This document shows positions 16,594-27,008 of a DNA stretch of 39,992 bases, piece by piece. Both the position numbers and the translations under genes were made by a program. This DNA is from Massilia brevitalea (GTDB lineage Bacteria; Pseudomonadota; Gammaproteobacteria; Burkholderiales; Burkholderiaceae_D). The stretch's first letter is position 1; the number at the start of each line of letters is the position of its first letter. The stretch spans positions 1 through 39,992 of the forward strand of contig NZ_JAULSI010000021.1 in the NCBI RefSeq assembly GCF_030711405.1, in the 5' to 3' direction. The notes below the pieces were generated by a model. It was not told the DNA's origin, ran no database searches, and saw only the letters and a list, made by a program, of their open reading frames with translations.

Positions 16594-18509
16594 TGGACGA
16601 TATGCTCAAGGACTTCGTCGTCGAGGCGATGGATCTGGCAGTCAATGTTGAAGAGCACCTGCTGCGCCTCGAACGCGACCCCGAGAACAAGGAAACGCTG
16701 AATGCGGTGTTTCGCTCGTTCCACACCATCAAGGGCGGCGCCGGCTTCATGGGCCTGCCCGCGCTGGTCGCGGCCTGCCACCTGACCGAAAACCTGTTCG
16801 ACGCGCTGCGCACCGGCGCCGCACCCGTCACCCCGCTGTCGATCGAAGCGGCGCTGCAGGCATCGGGCTTCGTGGCCGACCAGCTGAACGACCTGAACAA
16901 CGGCGCCGCGCCGGAACAGCTCGCGCCCATGCCGCAAGACCTGGAACGCATCCTGATGGATGCGATCGAAGGCAAGGCCGAGGCCGCGCCTGCGCCAGCG
17001 GCTGCTCCGGCTCCCGTGGCCGCGCCGCTTGCTGCCGCCGCGCCGGTCGCCGCACCTGCCGCCGCCGTTGGTGAAGATGGCCTCGACTGGACCGGGATGT
17101 ACAACGCCGTGGTCCCGGCCGCGAATGCGATTGCCGCCGCTGCGCCTGTTGCCGCCCCTGCCGCACCTGTCGCCGCCGCCACAGGAGCAGTAGCCGCAGC
17201 GGCCGAAACCGCCCCTGCCGCTGTCGCCCCGGCTGCCCCGGCTGCGGGCAACAAGCCGGGCTGGGATGGCATCGAACGCCGTGGCGACACCAAGGTGGCC
17301 GATGCCCGCGCCGCCGCCGCGCCGGCCAAGGACGAAAGCATCCGTATCGATGCGGTGAAGCTCGACGCGCTGCTGGAAGTGGCCGGCGAATCGGTGCAGG
17401 CCGCCAACCAGGCTGCCGTGCTGCTGGAGCGCCTGTCGCAGTTCAAGTTCGAAGGCCAGGCCGCCACCCTGATGGCGACCCTGACCGAAACCCTGGAGCG
17501 CGCCTCGCGCTACTCGGCCGAACTGCAGCGCGCCACGCTGGCGACCCGCATGCAGCCGGTGGGACGCTTATTTCAAAAGTTCCCGCGCCTGGTGCGCGAA
17601 CTGGCGAAAGACCTCGGCAAGGACGTCGAGCTGACCATCGAAGGCGCCGAGACCGAAGTCGACCGCGTGGTGGTGGACAGCCTGTACGATCCGCTGGTGC
17701 ACATGCTGCGCAACGCGCTGGACCACGGCGTCGAATCGCCGCAGGACCGCGTCGCCGCCGGCAAGCCTGCAAAGGCCTTTATCCTGCTGAAAGCATGGCA
17801 GGAAGCCAACAGCGTCATGATCGTGCTGCAGGACGACGGCAAGGGCATGGACCCGATCAAGCTGCGCAAAAAAGCGTTCGAGAAGGGCCTGATCAGCGAG
17901 AACGGCGCCCCGAACGACGAAGACGCCTACCAGCTGGTGTTCCTGCCGGGCTTCTCGACCAAGGAAGTTGCTTCCTCGGTCTCGGGCCGCGGCGTGGGCA
18001 TGGACGTGGTCAAGACTGCGGTGGAAAAGAACCGCGGCGCGATCCGCATCGATTCCCAGCTCGGTTCCGGCACCAAGTTCGCGATCCGCCTGCCGATCGA
18101 ACTGTCGATCGTGCCGACCATGCTGGTCTCCACCTCGGGCGCCTCGCTGGCGCTGCCGATGGCGGTGGTCGAGCGCGTGGTCGAGCTGCCGGAAGAGTTC
18201 TCGATGGTCGGCGGCGCTCCGGTGCTGAAAGACCAGGGCCGTCCGCTGCCGGTGCGTTCGCTGGCCGGCGCGCTCGGCTACGAAGAAGCGCCGGAACGCG
18301 TCGGCATCGTCATCAACGCCCCGCAGCCTTACATCCTGGCGGTGGAAGCGGTGGACGGCACGGCCGACCTGGTGATCAAGCCGATGACGGCGCTGACCGT
18401 CGAAGGCATCACCGGTACCGCGCGTTCGGCCGAAGGCGAGCTGGTGCTGGTCGTGGGCCTGTCCTTCCTGATGGATGGCTGCCGCAGCACGGTGCGCATG
18501 GCGGCGTAG
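16593..18509 (+). CDS. cheA: CheA-type chemotaxis histidine kinase
   Basis: The 638-residue protein begins with a P1 Hpt domain with FRSFHTIKGGAGFMG, phosphorylated His44. A long Ala/Pro-rich linker (about 132-255) replaces a recognisable P2 CheY-binding domain. Then come the P3 dimerisation helices (ESIRIDAVKLDALLEVAGE), the P4 ATPase with N-box VHMLRNALDHGVES, DDGKGMD and GRGVGMDVV, and a C-terminal CheW-like P5 domain. Translation is coupled to cheZ. No cheY, cheW or receptor gene is adjacent, so the pair must work with partners elsewhere. A strong terminator ends the unit. Assignment to the CheA family is firm; which chemosensory array it serves is unknown. Confidence 0.92.
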   Translation: MDDMLKDFVVEAMDLAVNVEEHLLRLERDPENKETLNAVFRSFHTIKGGAGFMGLPALVAACHLTENLFDALRTGAAPVTPLSIEAALQASGFVADQLNDLNNGAAPEQLAPMPQDLERILMDAIEGKAEAAPAPAAAPAPVAAPLAAAAPVAAPAAAVGEDGLDWTGMYNAVVPAANAIAAAAPVAAPAAPVAAATGAVAAAAETAPAAVAPAAPAAGNKPGWDGIERRGDTKVADARAAAAPAKDESIRIDAVKLDALLEVAGESVQAANQAAVLLERLSQFKFEGQAATLMATLTETLERASRYSAELQRATLATRMQPVGRLFQKFPRLVRELAKDLGKDVELTIEGAETEVDRVVVDSLYDPLVHMLRNALDHGVESPQDRVAAGKPAKAFILLKAWQEANSVMIVLQDDGKGMDPIKLRKKAFEKGLISENGAPNDEDAYQLVFLPGFSTKEVASSVSGRGVGMDVVKTAVEKNRGAIRIDSQLGSGTKFAIRLPIELSIVPTMLVSTSGASLALPMAVVERVVELPEEFSMVGGAPVLKDQGRPLPVRSLAGALGYEEAPERVGIVINAPQPYILAVEAVDGTADLVIKPMTALTVEGITGTARSAEGELVLVVGLSFLMDGCRSTVRMAA

Positions 18510-18554
18510 CAACGCACCAAATCCGTGAAAAGGGCCCGCCGCGGCTCTTGCAAC

Positions 18555-18588
18555 AAAAAGCCTGTACATCTTGTGTACAGGCTTTTTT
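18555..18588 (+). terminator. Strong Rho-independent terminator after cheA
   Basis: AAAAAGCCTGTACA (18555-18568) pairs perfectly with TGTACAGGCTTTTT through a five-base loop, ending in six T. The A-tract before the stem makes it potentially bidirectional. It cleanly separates the cheZA unit from the leu genes. Confidence 0.92.
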
Positions 18589-18667
18589 ATTTGCATTCCT
18601 GTGTTCACGTGCAAACGAAATTTGCATCGAATGGCTTTTATTGGCAGAATCGTGCAAAACAGCTCGC

Positions 18668-18696
18668 TTGCCGCACTGCACAATCATGGGCATAAT
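18668..18696 (+). promoter_or_regulatory. Candidate sigma-70 promoter for leuC
   Basis: TTGCCG at 18668-18673 and CATAAT at 18691-18696 are separated by 17 bp, placing a transcript start about 40 bp before leuC. A weaker alternative is TTGCAT (18622) with CAGAAT (18645), also with 17 bp. No leader peptide rich in leucine codons is visible. Confidence 0.45.
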
Positions 18697-18741
18697 CAAA
18701 AAACGCATCTCTATTTTCAAGCGCCCGCCACAGGAAACCGC

Positions 18742-20142
18742 ATGCTGAAGACCCTCTACGACAAACTCTGGGACGCCCACGTTGTGCGTGCCGATGCCGA
18801 CGGAACGACGGTGCTGTACATCGACCGCCACCTGGTACACGAAGTCACCAGCCCGCAGGCCTTCGAGGGGCTACGCGAGACCGGCCGTCCGCTCTGGCGC
18901 AACGCCGCCAATTTGCTGGTGGCCGACCACAACGTGCCGACCACCGACCGCCGCCAGGGCATCGCCGATCCGACTTCGCGCCTGCAGGTGGAGACGCTCG
19001 ACGCCAACGCGAAGAGTTTCGGCCTGACCTACTTCGACATGAACGACAAGCGCCAGGGCATCGTCCACGTGATCGGACCGGAGCAGGGCGCGACCTTGCC
19101 CGGCATGACTGTGGTCTGCGGCGACTCGCATACCTCGACACACGGCGCCTTCGGCTGCCTGGCGCACGGCATCGGCACCTCGGAAGTCGAGCACGTGCTG
19201 GCCACCCAGACCCTGCTGGCCAAGAAATCGAAAGCCATGCTGGTGCAGGTCGACGGCGCGCTGCCGAAAGGCGTGACGGCGAAAGACATCGTGCTGGCCG
19301 TGATCGGCAAGATCGGCACCGCCGGCGGAACCGGCTACGCCATCGAATTCGGCGGCTCGACCATCCGTGCGCTGTCGATGGAAGGCCGCATGACGGTCTG
19401 TAACATGGCCATCGAAGCGGGCGCGCGCGCCGGCATGGTGGCCGTCGACGACACGACGGTCGACTACGTGAAGGGCCGTCCCTTCTCGCCCGTCGGCCCG
19501 CAGTGGGAACAGGCCGTGGGCTACTGGCGCACCCTGCATTCCGACCCGGGCGCCCGCTTCGACCTGGTGGTCACGTTGAACGCAGCCGAGATCCGTCCGC
19601 AAGTCACCTGGGGCACCTCGCCCGAGATGGTGACGGCCATCGACGGCCGCGTGCCCGATCCCGAGCAGGAAAAGGACGCCGTGCGCCGCGACGCCATCGA
19701 AAAGGCGCTGACCTACATGGCGCTGGCGCCGAACACCGCCATCGAGGATATCCGCATCGACAAGGTCTTCATCGGTTCCTGCACCAATTCGCGCATCGAG
19801 GACTTGCGCGCCGCCGCGGCCGTGGTGCGCGGACGCCAGCGCGCCTCCAACGTCAAGCTGGCGATGGTGGTGCCGGGCTCCGGTCTTGTAAAAGAGCAGG
19901 CCGAGCGCGAAGGCCTGGACGCCATCTTCAAGGCCGCCGGCTTCGAGTGGCGCGAGCCGGGCTGCTCGATGTGCCTGGCGATGAACGCCGACCGCCTGGA
20001 ACCGGGCGAACGCTGCGCCTCGACCTCGAACCGCAACTTCGAAGGGCGCCAGGGGCAGGGCGGCCGCACCCACCTGGTGTCGCCGGCGATGGCGGCTGCA
20101 GCAGGGATCGCCGGCCACTTCGTCGATGTGCGCGCATTGTAG
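18742..20142 (+). CDS. leuC: 3-isopropylmalate dehydratase large subunit
   Basis: The 466-residue product carries the [4Fe-4S] ligands Cys347 ([10 protein letters not shown]), Cys408 and Cys411 (GCSMCLAMN), and [12 protein letters not shown], all hallmarks of LeuC. With LeuD it isomerises 2-isopropylmalate to 3-isopropylmalate in leucine synthesis in the cytoplasm. Start ATG 18742 has AGGAAA at good spacing; the frame is open further upstream but lacks LeuC-like sequence there. It heads the leu block, followed by a small lipoprotein gene and leuD. Confidence 0.96.
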   Translation: MLKTLYDKLWDAHVVRADADGTTVLYIDRHLVHEVTSPQAFEGLRETGRPLWRNAANLLVADHNVPTTDRRQGIADPTSRLQVETLDANAKSFGLTYFDMNDKRQGIVHVIGPEQGATLPGMTVVCGDSHTSTHGAFGCLAHGIGTSEVEHVLATQTLLAKKSKAMLVQVDGALPKGVTAKDIVLAVIGKIGTAGGTGYAIEFGGSTIRALSMEGRMTVCNMAIEAGARAGMVAVDDTTVDYVKGRPFSPVGPQWEQAVGYWRTLHSDPGARFDLVVTLNAAEIRPQVTWGTSPEMVTAIDGRVPDPEQEKDAVRRDAIEKALTYMALAPNTAIEDIRIDKVFIGSCTNSRIEDLRAAAAVVRGRQRASNVKLAMVVPGSGLVKEQAEREGLDAIFKAAGFEWREPGCSMCLAMNADRLEPGERCASTSNRNFEGRQGQGGRTHLVSPAMAAAAGIAGHFVDVRAL

Positions 20143-20171
20143 AATCCGTATTTTTTGACTTCGATATCACC

Positions 20172-20294
20172 ATGAAAAAAGCATTCGCCCTCGCTCTCGT
20201 CGCCATCGTTCTCACCGGCTGCAACACCATCTCGGGCTTCGGCCGCGACGTGCAGAAGGTCGGCCAGGTTGTCACCGGCGCCGGCGGCAAATAA
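20172..20294 (+). CDS. Entericidin A/B-like small lipoprotein
   Basis: A 40-residue product starts MKKAFALALVAIVLTGCNTI, a complete lipoprotein signal with lipobox LTGC and Cys17, followed by GFGRDVQKVG, which is the typical entericidin-type helix. It lies 29 bp after leuC and 55 bp before leuD, on the same strand. Entericidins are tiny envelope lipoproteins connected with stress-induced lysis and its antidote in enterobacteria; here only the family resemblance is supported. Insertion of an entericidin-like gene between leuC and leuD is something I recall in many Burkholderiales, so this is probably ancestral. Confidence 0.85.
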   Translation: MKKAFALALVAIVLTGCNTISGFGRDVQKVGQVVTGAGGK

Positions 20295-20349
20295 ATAAAC
20301 AAGAGCATGCGGCAGGCGCATACGCCGCATCCGAACACAGGAACAGCAG

Positions 20350-20997
20350 ATGGACAAATTCACCGTACACGAAGGCCTGGTGGCGCCGCTCGACCGCGCC
20401 AATGTCGATACCGACGCCATCATCCCGAAGCAGTTCCTGAAGTCGATCCGCCGCACCGGCTTCGGCCCGAACCTGTTCGACGAGTGGCGCTACCTCGACC
20501 ACGGCGAACCGGGCCAGGATTGCAGCAAGCGTCCGCTGAACCCGGACTTCGTGCTGAACCAGCCGCGCTATGCCGGCGCCTCGATCCTCCTGGCGCGCAA
20601 GAACTTCGGCTGCGGCTCCTCGCGCGAGCACGCGCCCTGGGCCCTGCAGCAGTACGGCTTCCGGGCGATTGTCGCGCCGAGCTTTGCCGACATCTTCTTC
20701 AACAACTGCTACAAGAGCGGCCTGCTGCCGATCGTGCTCACCGAAGCGCAGATCGACCAGTTGTTCAATGAAGTGAAAGCCTTTGCAGGCTTCAAGCTGG
20801 TGGTGGACCTGGAAAACCAGGTACTGCGCACCGTCGACGGACGCATCGGCTTCGAGTTCGCCATCGACGACTTCCGCAAGTACTGCCTGCTGAACGGCCT
20901 GGACGACATCGGCCTGACCCTGCGCCACGCCGACGAGATCCGCGCCTTTGAAGAACGCCACCTGGCGCGCCAGCCCTGGCTGGCCAACACCATCTGA
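20350..20997 (+). CDS. leuD: 3-isopropylmalate dehydratase small subunit
   Basis: The 215-residue protein has the LeuD swivelling-domain motifs [14 protein letters not shown] near the start and [15 protein letters not shown] in the middle, the latter binding substrate phosphate/carboxylate. Length is usual for the family. It partners LeuC. AGGAACAGCAG precedes ATG 20350, and leuB starts 9 bp after its stop, so leuD and leuB are translated from one message. Confidence 0.96.
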   Translation: MDKFTVHEGLVAPLDRANVDTDAIIPKQFLKSIRRTGFGPNLFDEWRYLDHGEPGQDCSKRPLNPDFVLNQPRYAGASILLARKNFGCGSSREHAPWALQQYGFRAIVAPSFADIFFNNCYKSGLLPIVLTEAQIDQLFNEVKAFAGFKLVVDLENQVLRTVDGRIGFEFAIDDFRKYCLLNGLDDIGLTLRHADEIRAFEERHLARQPWLANTI

Positions 20998-21006
20998 AGG
21001 AGCCCC

Positions 21007-22077
21007 ATGAAGATTGCCATCCTGCCGGGCGACGGCATCGGCCCCGAGATCGTCGACCAGGCCGTGCGCGTGCTCGACGCACTGGGCGAACCGTTTGAAA
21101 TGGAACGCGCGGAAGTCGGCGGCGCCGGCTACGCCGCCCACGGCCACCCGCTACCCGAAGGCACGCTCAAATTGGCGAAGGAAGCCGACGCGGTGCTGTT
21201 CGGCGCCGTCGGCGACTACCAATACGATGCATTGGAACGCGCGCTGCGCCCGGAGCAGGCCATCCTCGGCTTGCGCAAGGAACTCGGCCTGTTCGCCAAC
21301 CTGCGCCCGGCGATCCTGTACCCGGAACTGGCCGGCGCCTCGACGCTGAAGCCGGAAGTGGTGGCCGGCCTGGACATCCTGATCATCCGCGAACTGACCG
21401 GCGACATCTATTTCGGCAAGCCGCGCGGCGTGCGCGAATGCCCCGACGGCCCGTTCAAGGGCCAGCGCGAAGGCTTCGACACGATGCGCTATGCCGAGGG
21501 CGAAATCCGCCGCATCGCCCACGTCGCCTTCCAGGCCGCGCAAAAGCGGGACAAGCGCGTGACCAGCGTCGACAAGGCGAATGTGCTGGAAACCTTCCAG
21601 TTCTGGCGCGACGTGGTAACCGACGTGCACAGGGAATACCCGGACGTCGCGCTCGAACACATGTACGTCGATAACGCCGCGATGCAGCTGGTGCGCGCGC
21701 CGAAGAAGTTCGACGTCATCGTCACCGGCAACATGTTCGGCGACATCCTGTCCGACGCCGCCGCCATGCTGACCGGCTCGATCGGCATGCTGCCCTCGGC
21801 CTCGCTCGACGCCAACAACAAGGGCCTGTACGAACCCTCGCACGGCTCAGCGCCCGACATCGCCGGCAAGGGCGTGGCGAATCCGCTGGCCACGATCCTG
21901 TCCGCCGCGATGATGCTGCGTTACTCGCTGAATAAGGCCGAACAGGCCGACCGCATCGAGACCGCCGTCAAAAGCGTCCTCCAGCAAGGATTGCGCACAC
22001 CGGATATATTCGAGGATGGCACCCAGCGCGTCGGCACCCGGCAGATGGGCGACGCGGTGGTAGCGGCACTGCGCTGA
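21007..22077 (+). CDS. leuB: 3-isopropylmalate dehydrogenase
   Basis: The 356-residue protein starts [15 protein letters not shown] and contains VGDYQYD-type and [13 protein letters not shown] segments, [20 protein letters not shown], the metal-binding aspartates in [15 protein letters not shown] and the NAD-binding [18 protein letters not shown]. This is LeuB, which oxidises and decarboxylates 3-isopropylmalate. GGAG lies before ATG 21007. The stop codon lies inside the first unit of a 34-bp tandem repeat. No clear terminator follows before asd. Confidence 0.96.
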   Translation: MKIAILPGDGIGPEIVDQAVRVLDALGEPFEMERAEVGGAGYAAHGHPLPEGTLKLAKEADAVLFGAVGDYQYDALERALRPEQAILGLRKELGLFANLRPAILYPELAGASTLKPEVVAGLDILIIRELTGDIYFGKPRGVRECPDGPFKGQREGFDTMRYAEGEIRRIAHVAFQAAQKRDKRVTSVDKANVLETFQFWRDVVTDVHREYPDVALEHMYVDNAAMQLVRAPKKFDVIVTGNMFGDILSDAAAMLTGSIGMLPSASLDANNKGLYEPSHGSAPDIAGKGVANPLATILSAAMMLRYSLNKAEQADRIETAVKSVLQQGLRTPDIFEDGTQRVGTRQMGDAVVAALR

Positions 22078-22200
22078 CGCGCGTGCTCGCAACGAACCGG
22101 CACACCGCTAACGCGTGTGCTCGCAACGACCCGGCACACCGCTAACGCACGTGCTCGCAACGACCCGGCACTGCGCTAACGCCGGTGCTCGCAACGAACC
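22073..22200. repeat. 34-bp tandem repeat, about 3.8 copies, overlapping the leuB stop
   Basis: Units begin at 22073, 22107, 22141 and 22175, each of the form GCTAACGC-NN-GTGCTCGCAACGA followed by ACCGGCACACC or a close variant. The first unit contains the TGA stop of leuB (GCTGACGC). The last unit is cut after 26 bp by a GTAGGGTGGGCAC element. The repeat has no spacers and is not CRISPR-like. Confidence 0.85.
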
Positions 22201-22285
22201 GTAGGGTGGGCACTCGTGCCCACGCGTGACCGTCGAGCATTGTTGGCAGAGTGCCCCACGCGTGACCGTCGATCATTGTTGGCAC
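22201..22285. repeat. REP-like palindrome GTAGGGTGGGCAC...GTGCCCACGCG with a partial duplication
   Basis: GTGGGCAC (22206-22213) and GTGCCCAC (22216-22223) form a near-perfect hairpin inside GTAGGGTGGGCACTCGTGCC. The following 28 bp, CACGCGTGACCGTCGAGCAT then TGTTGGCA (22221-22248), recurs with one change at 22258-22285. The same palindromic core occurs at 23488, 23565, 39609 and 39709. The remaining 60 bp to asd hold no further structure I can identify. Confidence 0.75.
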
Positions 22286-22349
22286 CCGTGTCCACCGATG
22301 CACCCCGATCATCGTTAACGTATCAATGAATAACCCCTAAAGGAAAAAA

Positions 22350-23477
22350 ATGAAGTTAGTAGGCCTGGTTGGTTGGCGCGGCATGGTCGGTTCGGTCCTG
22401 ATGCAGCGCATGCAGGAAGAGGGCGATTTCGCCCACATCGAACCCGTGTTCTTCACCACCTCGAACCCCGGCGGCAAGGCCCCGGCAATGGCGAAGAACG
22501 AAACCACCCTGAAGAGCGCCACCGACATCGCCGAGCTGTCGAAGTGCGAGATCATCATCTCCTGCCAGGGCGGCGACTATACGGGCGAGGTGTACCCGCA
22601 GCTGCGCGCAGCCGGCTGGAACGGCTACTGGATCGACGCCGCCTCCACCCTGCGCATGAACGACGACGCCGTCATCGTGCTCGATCCGGTCAACCGCGAC
22701 GTGATCGACAGCGCCCTCGCGCGCGGCGTGAAGAACTACATCGGCGGCAACTGCACCGTGTCGTGCATGCTGATGGGCCTGGGCGGTTTGTTCGAGCAGG
22801 GCCTGGTCGAGTGGATGACGTCCATGACCTACCAGGCAGCTTCCGGCGGGGGCGCCCAGCACATGCGCGAACTGCTGACGCAGTTCGGCAGCATCAACGC
22901 GGCCGTCAAGCCGCTGCTGGACAACCCGGCCTCGGCCATCCTCGAAATCGACCGCACCGTGCTGGCTACCCAGCACGGCTACGCGCCCGACGAGATCAAG
23001 CAGTTCGGCGCGCCGCTGGCCGGCAACCTGATCCCGTGGATCGACAAGGACCTGGGCAATGGCCAGTCGAAGGAAGAGTGGAAGGCCGGCGCCGAGACCA
23101 ACAAGATCCTCGGCCTGGGCGACGCCTTCGGTTCCGCCGCGATTCCGGTCGACGGCCTGTGCGTGCGCATCGGCGCGATGCGCTGCCACTCGCAGGCGCT
23201 GACCATCAAGCTGAAAAAAGACGTGCCGCTCGACGAGATCAACGACATCATCGCCTCGCACAACCAGTGGGTGAAGGTCGTGCCGAACACGCGCGAAGCC
23301 TCGGTGCATGACTTGTCGCCGGCAGCGGTGACCGGCAGCCTGACGATTCCGGTGGGCCGCCTGCGCAAGATGTCGATGGGGCCTGAGTATCTGTCGGCGT
23401 TCACCGTCGGCGACCAGCTGCTGTGGGGCGCGGCCGAGCCGCTGCGCCGCATGCTGCGGATCGTGCTGGAGAAGTAA
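22350..23477 (+). CDS. asd: Aspartate-semialdehyde dehydrogenase
   Basis: The 375-residue product starts [20 protein letters not shown], a dinucleotide-binding GxxGxVG motif, and has the active-site GGNCTVS with Cys135 plus [13 protein letters not shown]. It reduces aspartyl phosphate to aspartate semialdehyde with NADPH, feeding lysine/diaminopimelate, threonine and methionine synthesis. AAAGGA precedes ATG 22350. The length and sequence match the proteobacterial Asd subgroup near 370 residues. It is flanked on both sides by dispersed palindromic repeats, which isolate it from leuB and fimV. Confidence 0.95.
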   Translation: MKLVGLVGWRGMVGSVLMQRMQEEGDFAHIEPVFFTTSNPGGKAPAMAKNETTLKSATDIAELSKCEIIISCQGGDYTGEVYPQLRAAGWNGYWIDAASTLRMNDDAVIVLDPVNRDVIDSALARGVKNYIGGNCTVSCMLMGLGGLFEQGLVEWMTSMTYQAASGGGAQHMRELLTQFGSINAAVKPLLDNPASAILEIDRTVLATQHGYAPDEIKQFGAPLAGNLIPWIDKDLGNGQSKEEWKAGAETNKILGLGDAFGSAAIPVDGLCVRIGAMRCHSQALTIKLKKDVPLDEINDIIASHNQWVKVVPNTREASVHDLSPAAVTGSLTIPVGRLRKMSMGPEYLSAFTVGDQLLWGAAEPLRRMLRIVLEK

Positions 23478-23487
23478 GCCGTTATTT

Positions 23488-23592
23488 GTAGGGTGGGCTC
23501 TTGAGCCCACGCGGTGCGGCGCAGGATTGATCGAAAATTACCCACGATCGATCGACCGTACCATACCGCGTGGGCACAAGTGCCCACCCTAC
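23488..23592. repeat. Paired inverted REP-like element (BIME-like), 105 bp
   Basis: The left arm GTAGGGTGGGCTCTTGAGCC continuing CACGCGGT (23488-23515) faces the right arm ACCGCGTGGGCACAAGTGCC continuing CACCCTAC (23565-23592). Each arm is itself a hairpin, and together they form terminal inverted repeats around about 50 bp with GATCGATCGA. It lies 10 bp after the asd stop, so it could also act as a transcription-end structure. Confidence 0.85.
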
Positions 23593-23855
23593 GAAATGTT
23601 CGACCGCCGCCGTATCGCTCACCGGACATCGGTGGACCGGTGATACGAGCCCCCCTACGTTATCTCCACGCTCACACCTGTTATTCCCGCGCTAATTTCC
23701 CGCCCCGCGTAACGATATCGAATCGTCACCAAACAAGCTTTTACCCCACAGAAACACGCCGCTACGCCCCGTAGCGCTTGCATGCTCTAGTGCATGATGA
23801 TATGTTCAGACTTCCGGGATTCCGTCCTTTCCCAGCTAACCTACCCGTCCCCACT
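23593..23855. other. Intergenic region before fimV
   Basis: About 260 bp with locally lower GC. It contains a perfect small hairpin, CGCTACG-CCC-CGTAGCG, at 23760-23776, and a GCATGCTCTAGTGCATG near-palindrome just after it, close to where the fimV promoter or leader would be. No gene is supported. Confidence 0.45.
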
Positions 23856-26800
23856 ATGCCACTGAACCGCCGTCCTCAGATCATGTCGTCCGCGCTGAAA
23901 ACACTCACCGCCGCGGTCGCCAGTGCAGTGCTTCTGTCTTCGGCGGCGTCGGCAGCGGGACTGGGCAAGCTGACGGTGCTGTCCGCCCTCGGCCAGCCAC
24001 TGCGCGCCGAGATCGAGCTGACCGCGGTATCGACCGAGGAAGCGGGCGGCCTGGTTGCCAAGCTGGCCTCGGCCGAGGCCTACCGCGCCGCGAATATCGA
24101 ATTCAACCCGGCGCTGCTGGCGTTGCGCTTCAATGTCGAACAGCGGGGCGGCCGCCAGTTCGTGCGCATCAGCTCGACGCAGCCGCTGAACGAGCCTTTC
24201 GTCGACCTGCTGCTGGAACTGGCCTGGGACAACGGCCGCCTGGTGCGCGAATACACCTTCCTGCTCGACCCGGCCGAACTGCGCGCGCCGCAGCCGGCGC
24301 AGGTTGCCGCCGCCCCGGCTGCACAGCGTCCGCGCGCCGCCGCGCCTGCCACCGCGCCTGCAGCCGACCCTTCGGCAGCGCCGGCCCCGGCCACCCGCCC
24401 GCAACGCAGCACCCGCGCCGCCGAGGAGGCCGGCCCGCGTTCGCCGAACGCCGCCTCGCGCTACCGCGTCCGCCGCGGCGACACCCTGAGCGACATCGCG
24501 GTGCGCCTGAAGCCCACCGACGTCTCGCTCGACATGATGCTGGTCGCACTCTACCGCGCGAACCCGGACGCCTTCATCGGCAACAACATGAACCGCCTGA
24601 AGTCGGGCCAGATCCTGGCCGTGCCCGCCGGCGACACCCTGCGCGGCGGCGATGCCGAGGATGCGCGCGGCACCGTGGTCGCGCATGCGGCCGACTTCGA
24701 CGCCTACCGCGCCAAGCTGGCCGGCCAGGTGGCCACCAGCACCCCGGCGCGCGATACGGCGGCAGGGCAGAGCGCCACCGGCCGCATCACGGCCCGGGTG
24801 CAGGAACGCCCGACCGCCGCCAACGCATCCGAGGACCAGCTGCGCCTGTCGCGGGCCACGCCGGCCCCGGCAACCGGCGCCGCCGGCGGCGCCAACGCCA
24901 CGGGTGCGACGAACACCGAAGATACGATCGCCCGCGAAAAGGAACTGGCCGACGCCCAGCAGCGCGTGAAGGAACTGGAAACCAACGTCAACAAGCTGGA
25001 AGAGCTGATCACGGTGAAGAACGGCGCTGGCGCCGCTGCTGCCGGTGCGGCCGCCGACGGCATCAAGCCCTTGGTCCCGCCCAACGAGGCAGCCGAAGCG
25101 CCTGCCCAGCCGGCGCCGAAGATCAAGCCGAAGGCCGCCAAGCCGGCGCCGCCTCCGGAAAAGTCGCTGTTTGACACGCTGATGGAGAACATCACCGTCA
25201 TCGGCGCGGGCGTGGCCGTGCTGGCGCTGGCCGCCCTCGGCCTGTCGCAGCGGCGCAAGAAGAAGCCGGCAACGAAAGGCACCACGGCCCCTGCGGCCGA
25301 GCCGAGCATCCTGGGCGCCGCCGCCCAGCCATCCTCGGCGCAATCGCTGTACGCCGAAACCGGCGGCCAGAGCATCGACACCAGCGACAGCGTCTTCAAT
25401 TCCAGCTTCGCCCCCTCGGCCAGCCAGCTCGACACCAACGAGGTCGACCCCCTGGCAGAAGCCGAGCTGTACCTGGCCTATAACTTCGACACCCAGGCCG
25501 AGGACATCCTCAAGGAAGCCCTGCGCAACGACCCGCTGCGCCATCCGGTGCGCCTGAAGCTGCTGGAAATCTACGCCGCGCGCAAGGATGTGCGCGCCTT
25601 CGAGACCCAGGCCACCGAGCTGTACAGCCTCACCGGCGGCAAGGGCGACGAATGGGCGCAGGCGGCCGGCATGGGCCTGGCCCTGGATCCGGCCAACCCG
25701 ATGTACGCCGCGGCCGCCGGCAGCGGTATCGGCGCCGGTGCGGTAGCGGCGGGCGCGGCCGGCATTGCCGCCGGGGCGATTGCCGCGCAAGACGACAACA
25801 ATCCGCAGACCCTGCTCTCGCAGCAGCTGGAACAGGCCTTCCGCAGCCGCGCCGAGGACACCGGGTTCATCGAGCCGGTGTCCACCACCGACGCCCTCAC
25901 CGGCGCGCCGCTCGATACCGGCTTCGGCCTCGGCAGCGTCAGCCTCGACAAGAACGCGACCGCGCTGCCGCAGGCGGACGACACCGCCGTGCCGCAGGAC
26001 GCCAGGGACGCGAAGTTGGATGACAACCTGCTCGACTTCGACCTGGGCGGCCTGAGCTTCGAGCCGGTCCCGGCCAGCGAGCCGGCTTCGTTCGGCCGCA
26101 ACGACATCACCGCCATGCCGGCGGCCGATTCCGCCGTGCCGGACCTCCAGTTCGACATGGAGCCGTTCGCGCCGCTCGAACCGGACGCGACGCCTGCCGG
26201 CAGCGTGGCCGCGAACAGCCTGGACGACCTGTCCTTCGACATGGATTTCGACAGCGCGCAGCCGGCACAATCGGCACAAGCGGCCGCCCTGGCGCCGCTG
26301 GACGACGACGACGGCTTCGTGCTCGACCTGTCGAAGAACGGCCCGGTCACCGACATCGACATGGCGGAACTGGCCAAGGAATTCGAGCTGCCGCCGCTGC
26401 CGGAAGTGCCGCAGAGCCCGGCCGCGTCGGACCTGAAGGACCCGCTGTTCGACCTCGACGCCATGGACTTCAGCCTGGCCGACGACACGCCGGTGACCCC
26501 GGCCACGCCGGCGAATCCGGATACCCTGGACCAGGACCTCGACTTCTCGAACGATCTGAGCCTCGACTTTGCATCCACGCCTGCCGCCGAATCGCCGGCG
26601 CTAGCGAAGGACCCGCTGTTCGACCTCGACACCCTGGACTTCGGCCAGCCGGCCGCGCCGGCTGCACCGCAGGACGATCCGTTCGCGCTGGACGCCGTGC
26701 CGGCCATCCCGAACCCGGGCACCCCGGTGCCGCGCTTCGACATGGACAGCTTCGACCTCGACCTGCCGGCGGGTGACGTTGCCGCGCCGCAGTTTGCCGA

Positions 26801-27008
26801 GTCCACGCAGTTTGCTCCCGAAGGCGAGGGCGCTCACTCCGAACTGACCCCGGCCCAGATGGAAATGGAAACCAAGCTCGACCTGGCGATCGCCTACCAG
26901 GAAATCGGCGACAAGGAAGGCGCGCGCGAGCTGCTCGACGAAGTCATCAAGGGCGGCAGCAGCGAGCAGGCCGGCCGCGCGAGCGCCATGCGTGCCCAGT
27001 TGGCGTGA
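23856..27008 (+). CDS. fimV: FimV/HubP-like polar landmark protein
   Basis: Start ATG 23856 supplies a basic n-region (MPLNRRPQ) before a hydrophobic signal ending ASAAG; ATG 23883 is an alternative and neither has a clear ribosome site. The product is about 1050 residues. The periplasmic part opens with the FimV core ([21 protein letters not shown]) and has a LysM peptidoglycan-binding module near 200-260 ([13 protein letters not shown]). One transmembrane helix lies near 445-465, followed by RRKKK. A long acidic cytoplasmic region carries repeated D-x-LDF blocks such as DPLFDLD, and the conserved FimV C-terminal domain ([20 protein letters not shown]) ends it. FimV/HubP proteins organise pili and polar machinery. 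Its stop overlaps truA. Confidence 0.93.
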   Translation: MPLNRRPQIMSSALKTLTAAVASAVLLSSAASAAGLGKLTVLSALGQPLRAEIELTAVSTEEAGGLVAKLASAEAYRAANIEFNPALLALRFNVEQRGGRQFVRISSTQPLNEPFVDLLLELAWDNGRLVREYTFLLDPAELRAPQPAQVAAAPAAQRPRAAAPATAPAADPSAAPAPATRPQRSTRAAEEAGPRSPNAASRYRVRRGDTLSDIAVRLKPTDVSLDMMLVALYRANPDAFIGNNMNRLKSGQILAVPAGDTLRGGDAEDARGTVVAHAADFDAYRAKLAGQVATSTPARDTAAGQSATGRITARVQERPTAANASEDQLRLSRATPAPATGAAGGANATGATNTEDTIAREKELADAQQRVKELETNVNKLEELITVKNGAGAAAAGAAADGIKPLVPPNEAAEAPAQPAPKIKPKAAKPAPPPEKSLFDTLMENITVIGAGVAVLALAALGLSQRRKKKPATKGTTAPAAEPSILGAAAQPSSAQSLYAETGGQSIDTSDSVFNSSFAPSASQLDTNEVDPLAEAELYLAYNFDTQAEDILKEALRNDPLRHPVRLKLLEIYAARKDVRAFETQATELYSLTGGKGDEWAQAAGMGLALDPANPMYAAAAGSGIGAGAVAAGAAGIAAGAIAAQDDNNPQTLLSQQLEQAFRSRAEDTGFIEPVSTTDALTGAPLDTGFGLGSVSLDKNATALPQADDTAVPQDARDAKLDDNLLDFDLGGLSFEPVPASEPASFGRNDITAMPAADSAVPDLQFDMEPFAPLEPDATPAGSVAANSLDDLSFDMDFDSAQPAQSAQAAALAPLDDDDGFVLDLSKNGPVTDIDMAELAKEFELPPLPEVPQSPAASDLKDPLFDLDAMDFSLADDTPVTPATPANPDTLDQDLDFSNDLSLDFASTPAAESPALAKDPLFDLDTLDFGQPAAPAAPQDDPFALDAVPAIPNPGTPVPRFDMDSFDLDLPAGDVAAPQFAESTQFAPEGEGAHSELTPAQMEMETKLDLAIAYQEIGDKEGARELLDEVIKGGSSEQAGRASAMRAQLA

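Noticed and set aside
22073..22285. Tandem repeats after leuB as a CRISPR array
   Set aside because: The units abut without unique spacers, the second block repeats only twice, and no cas gene is present.
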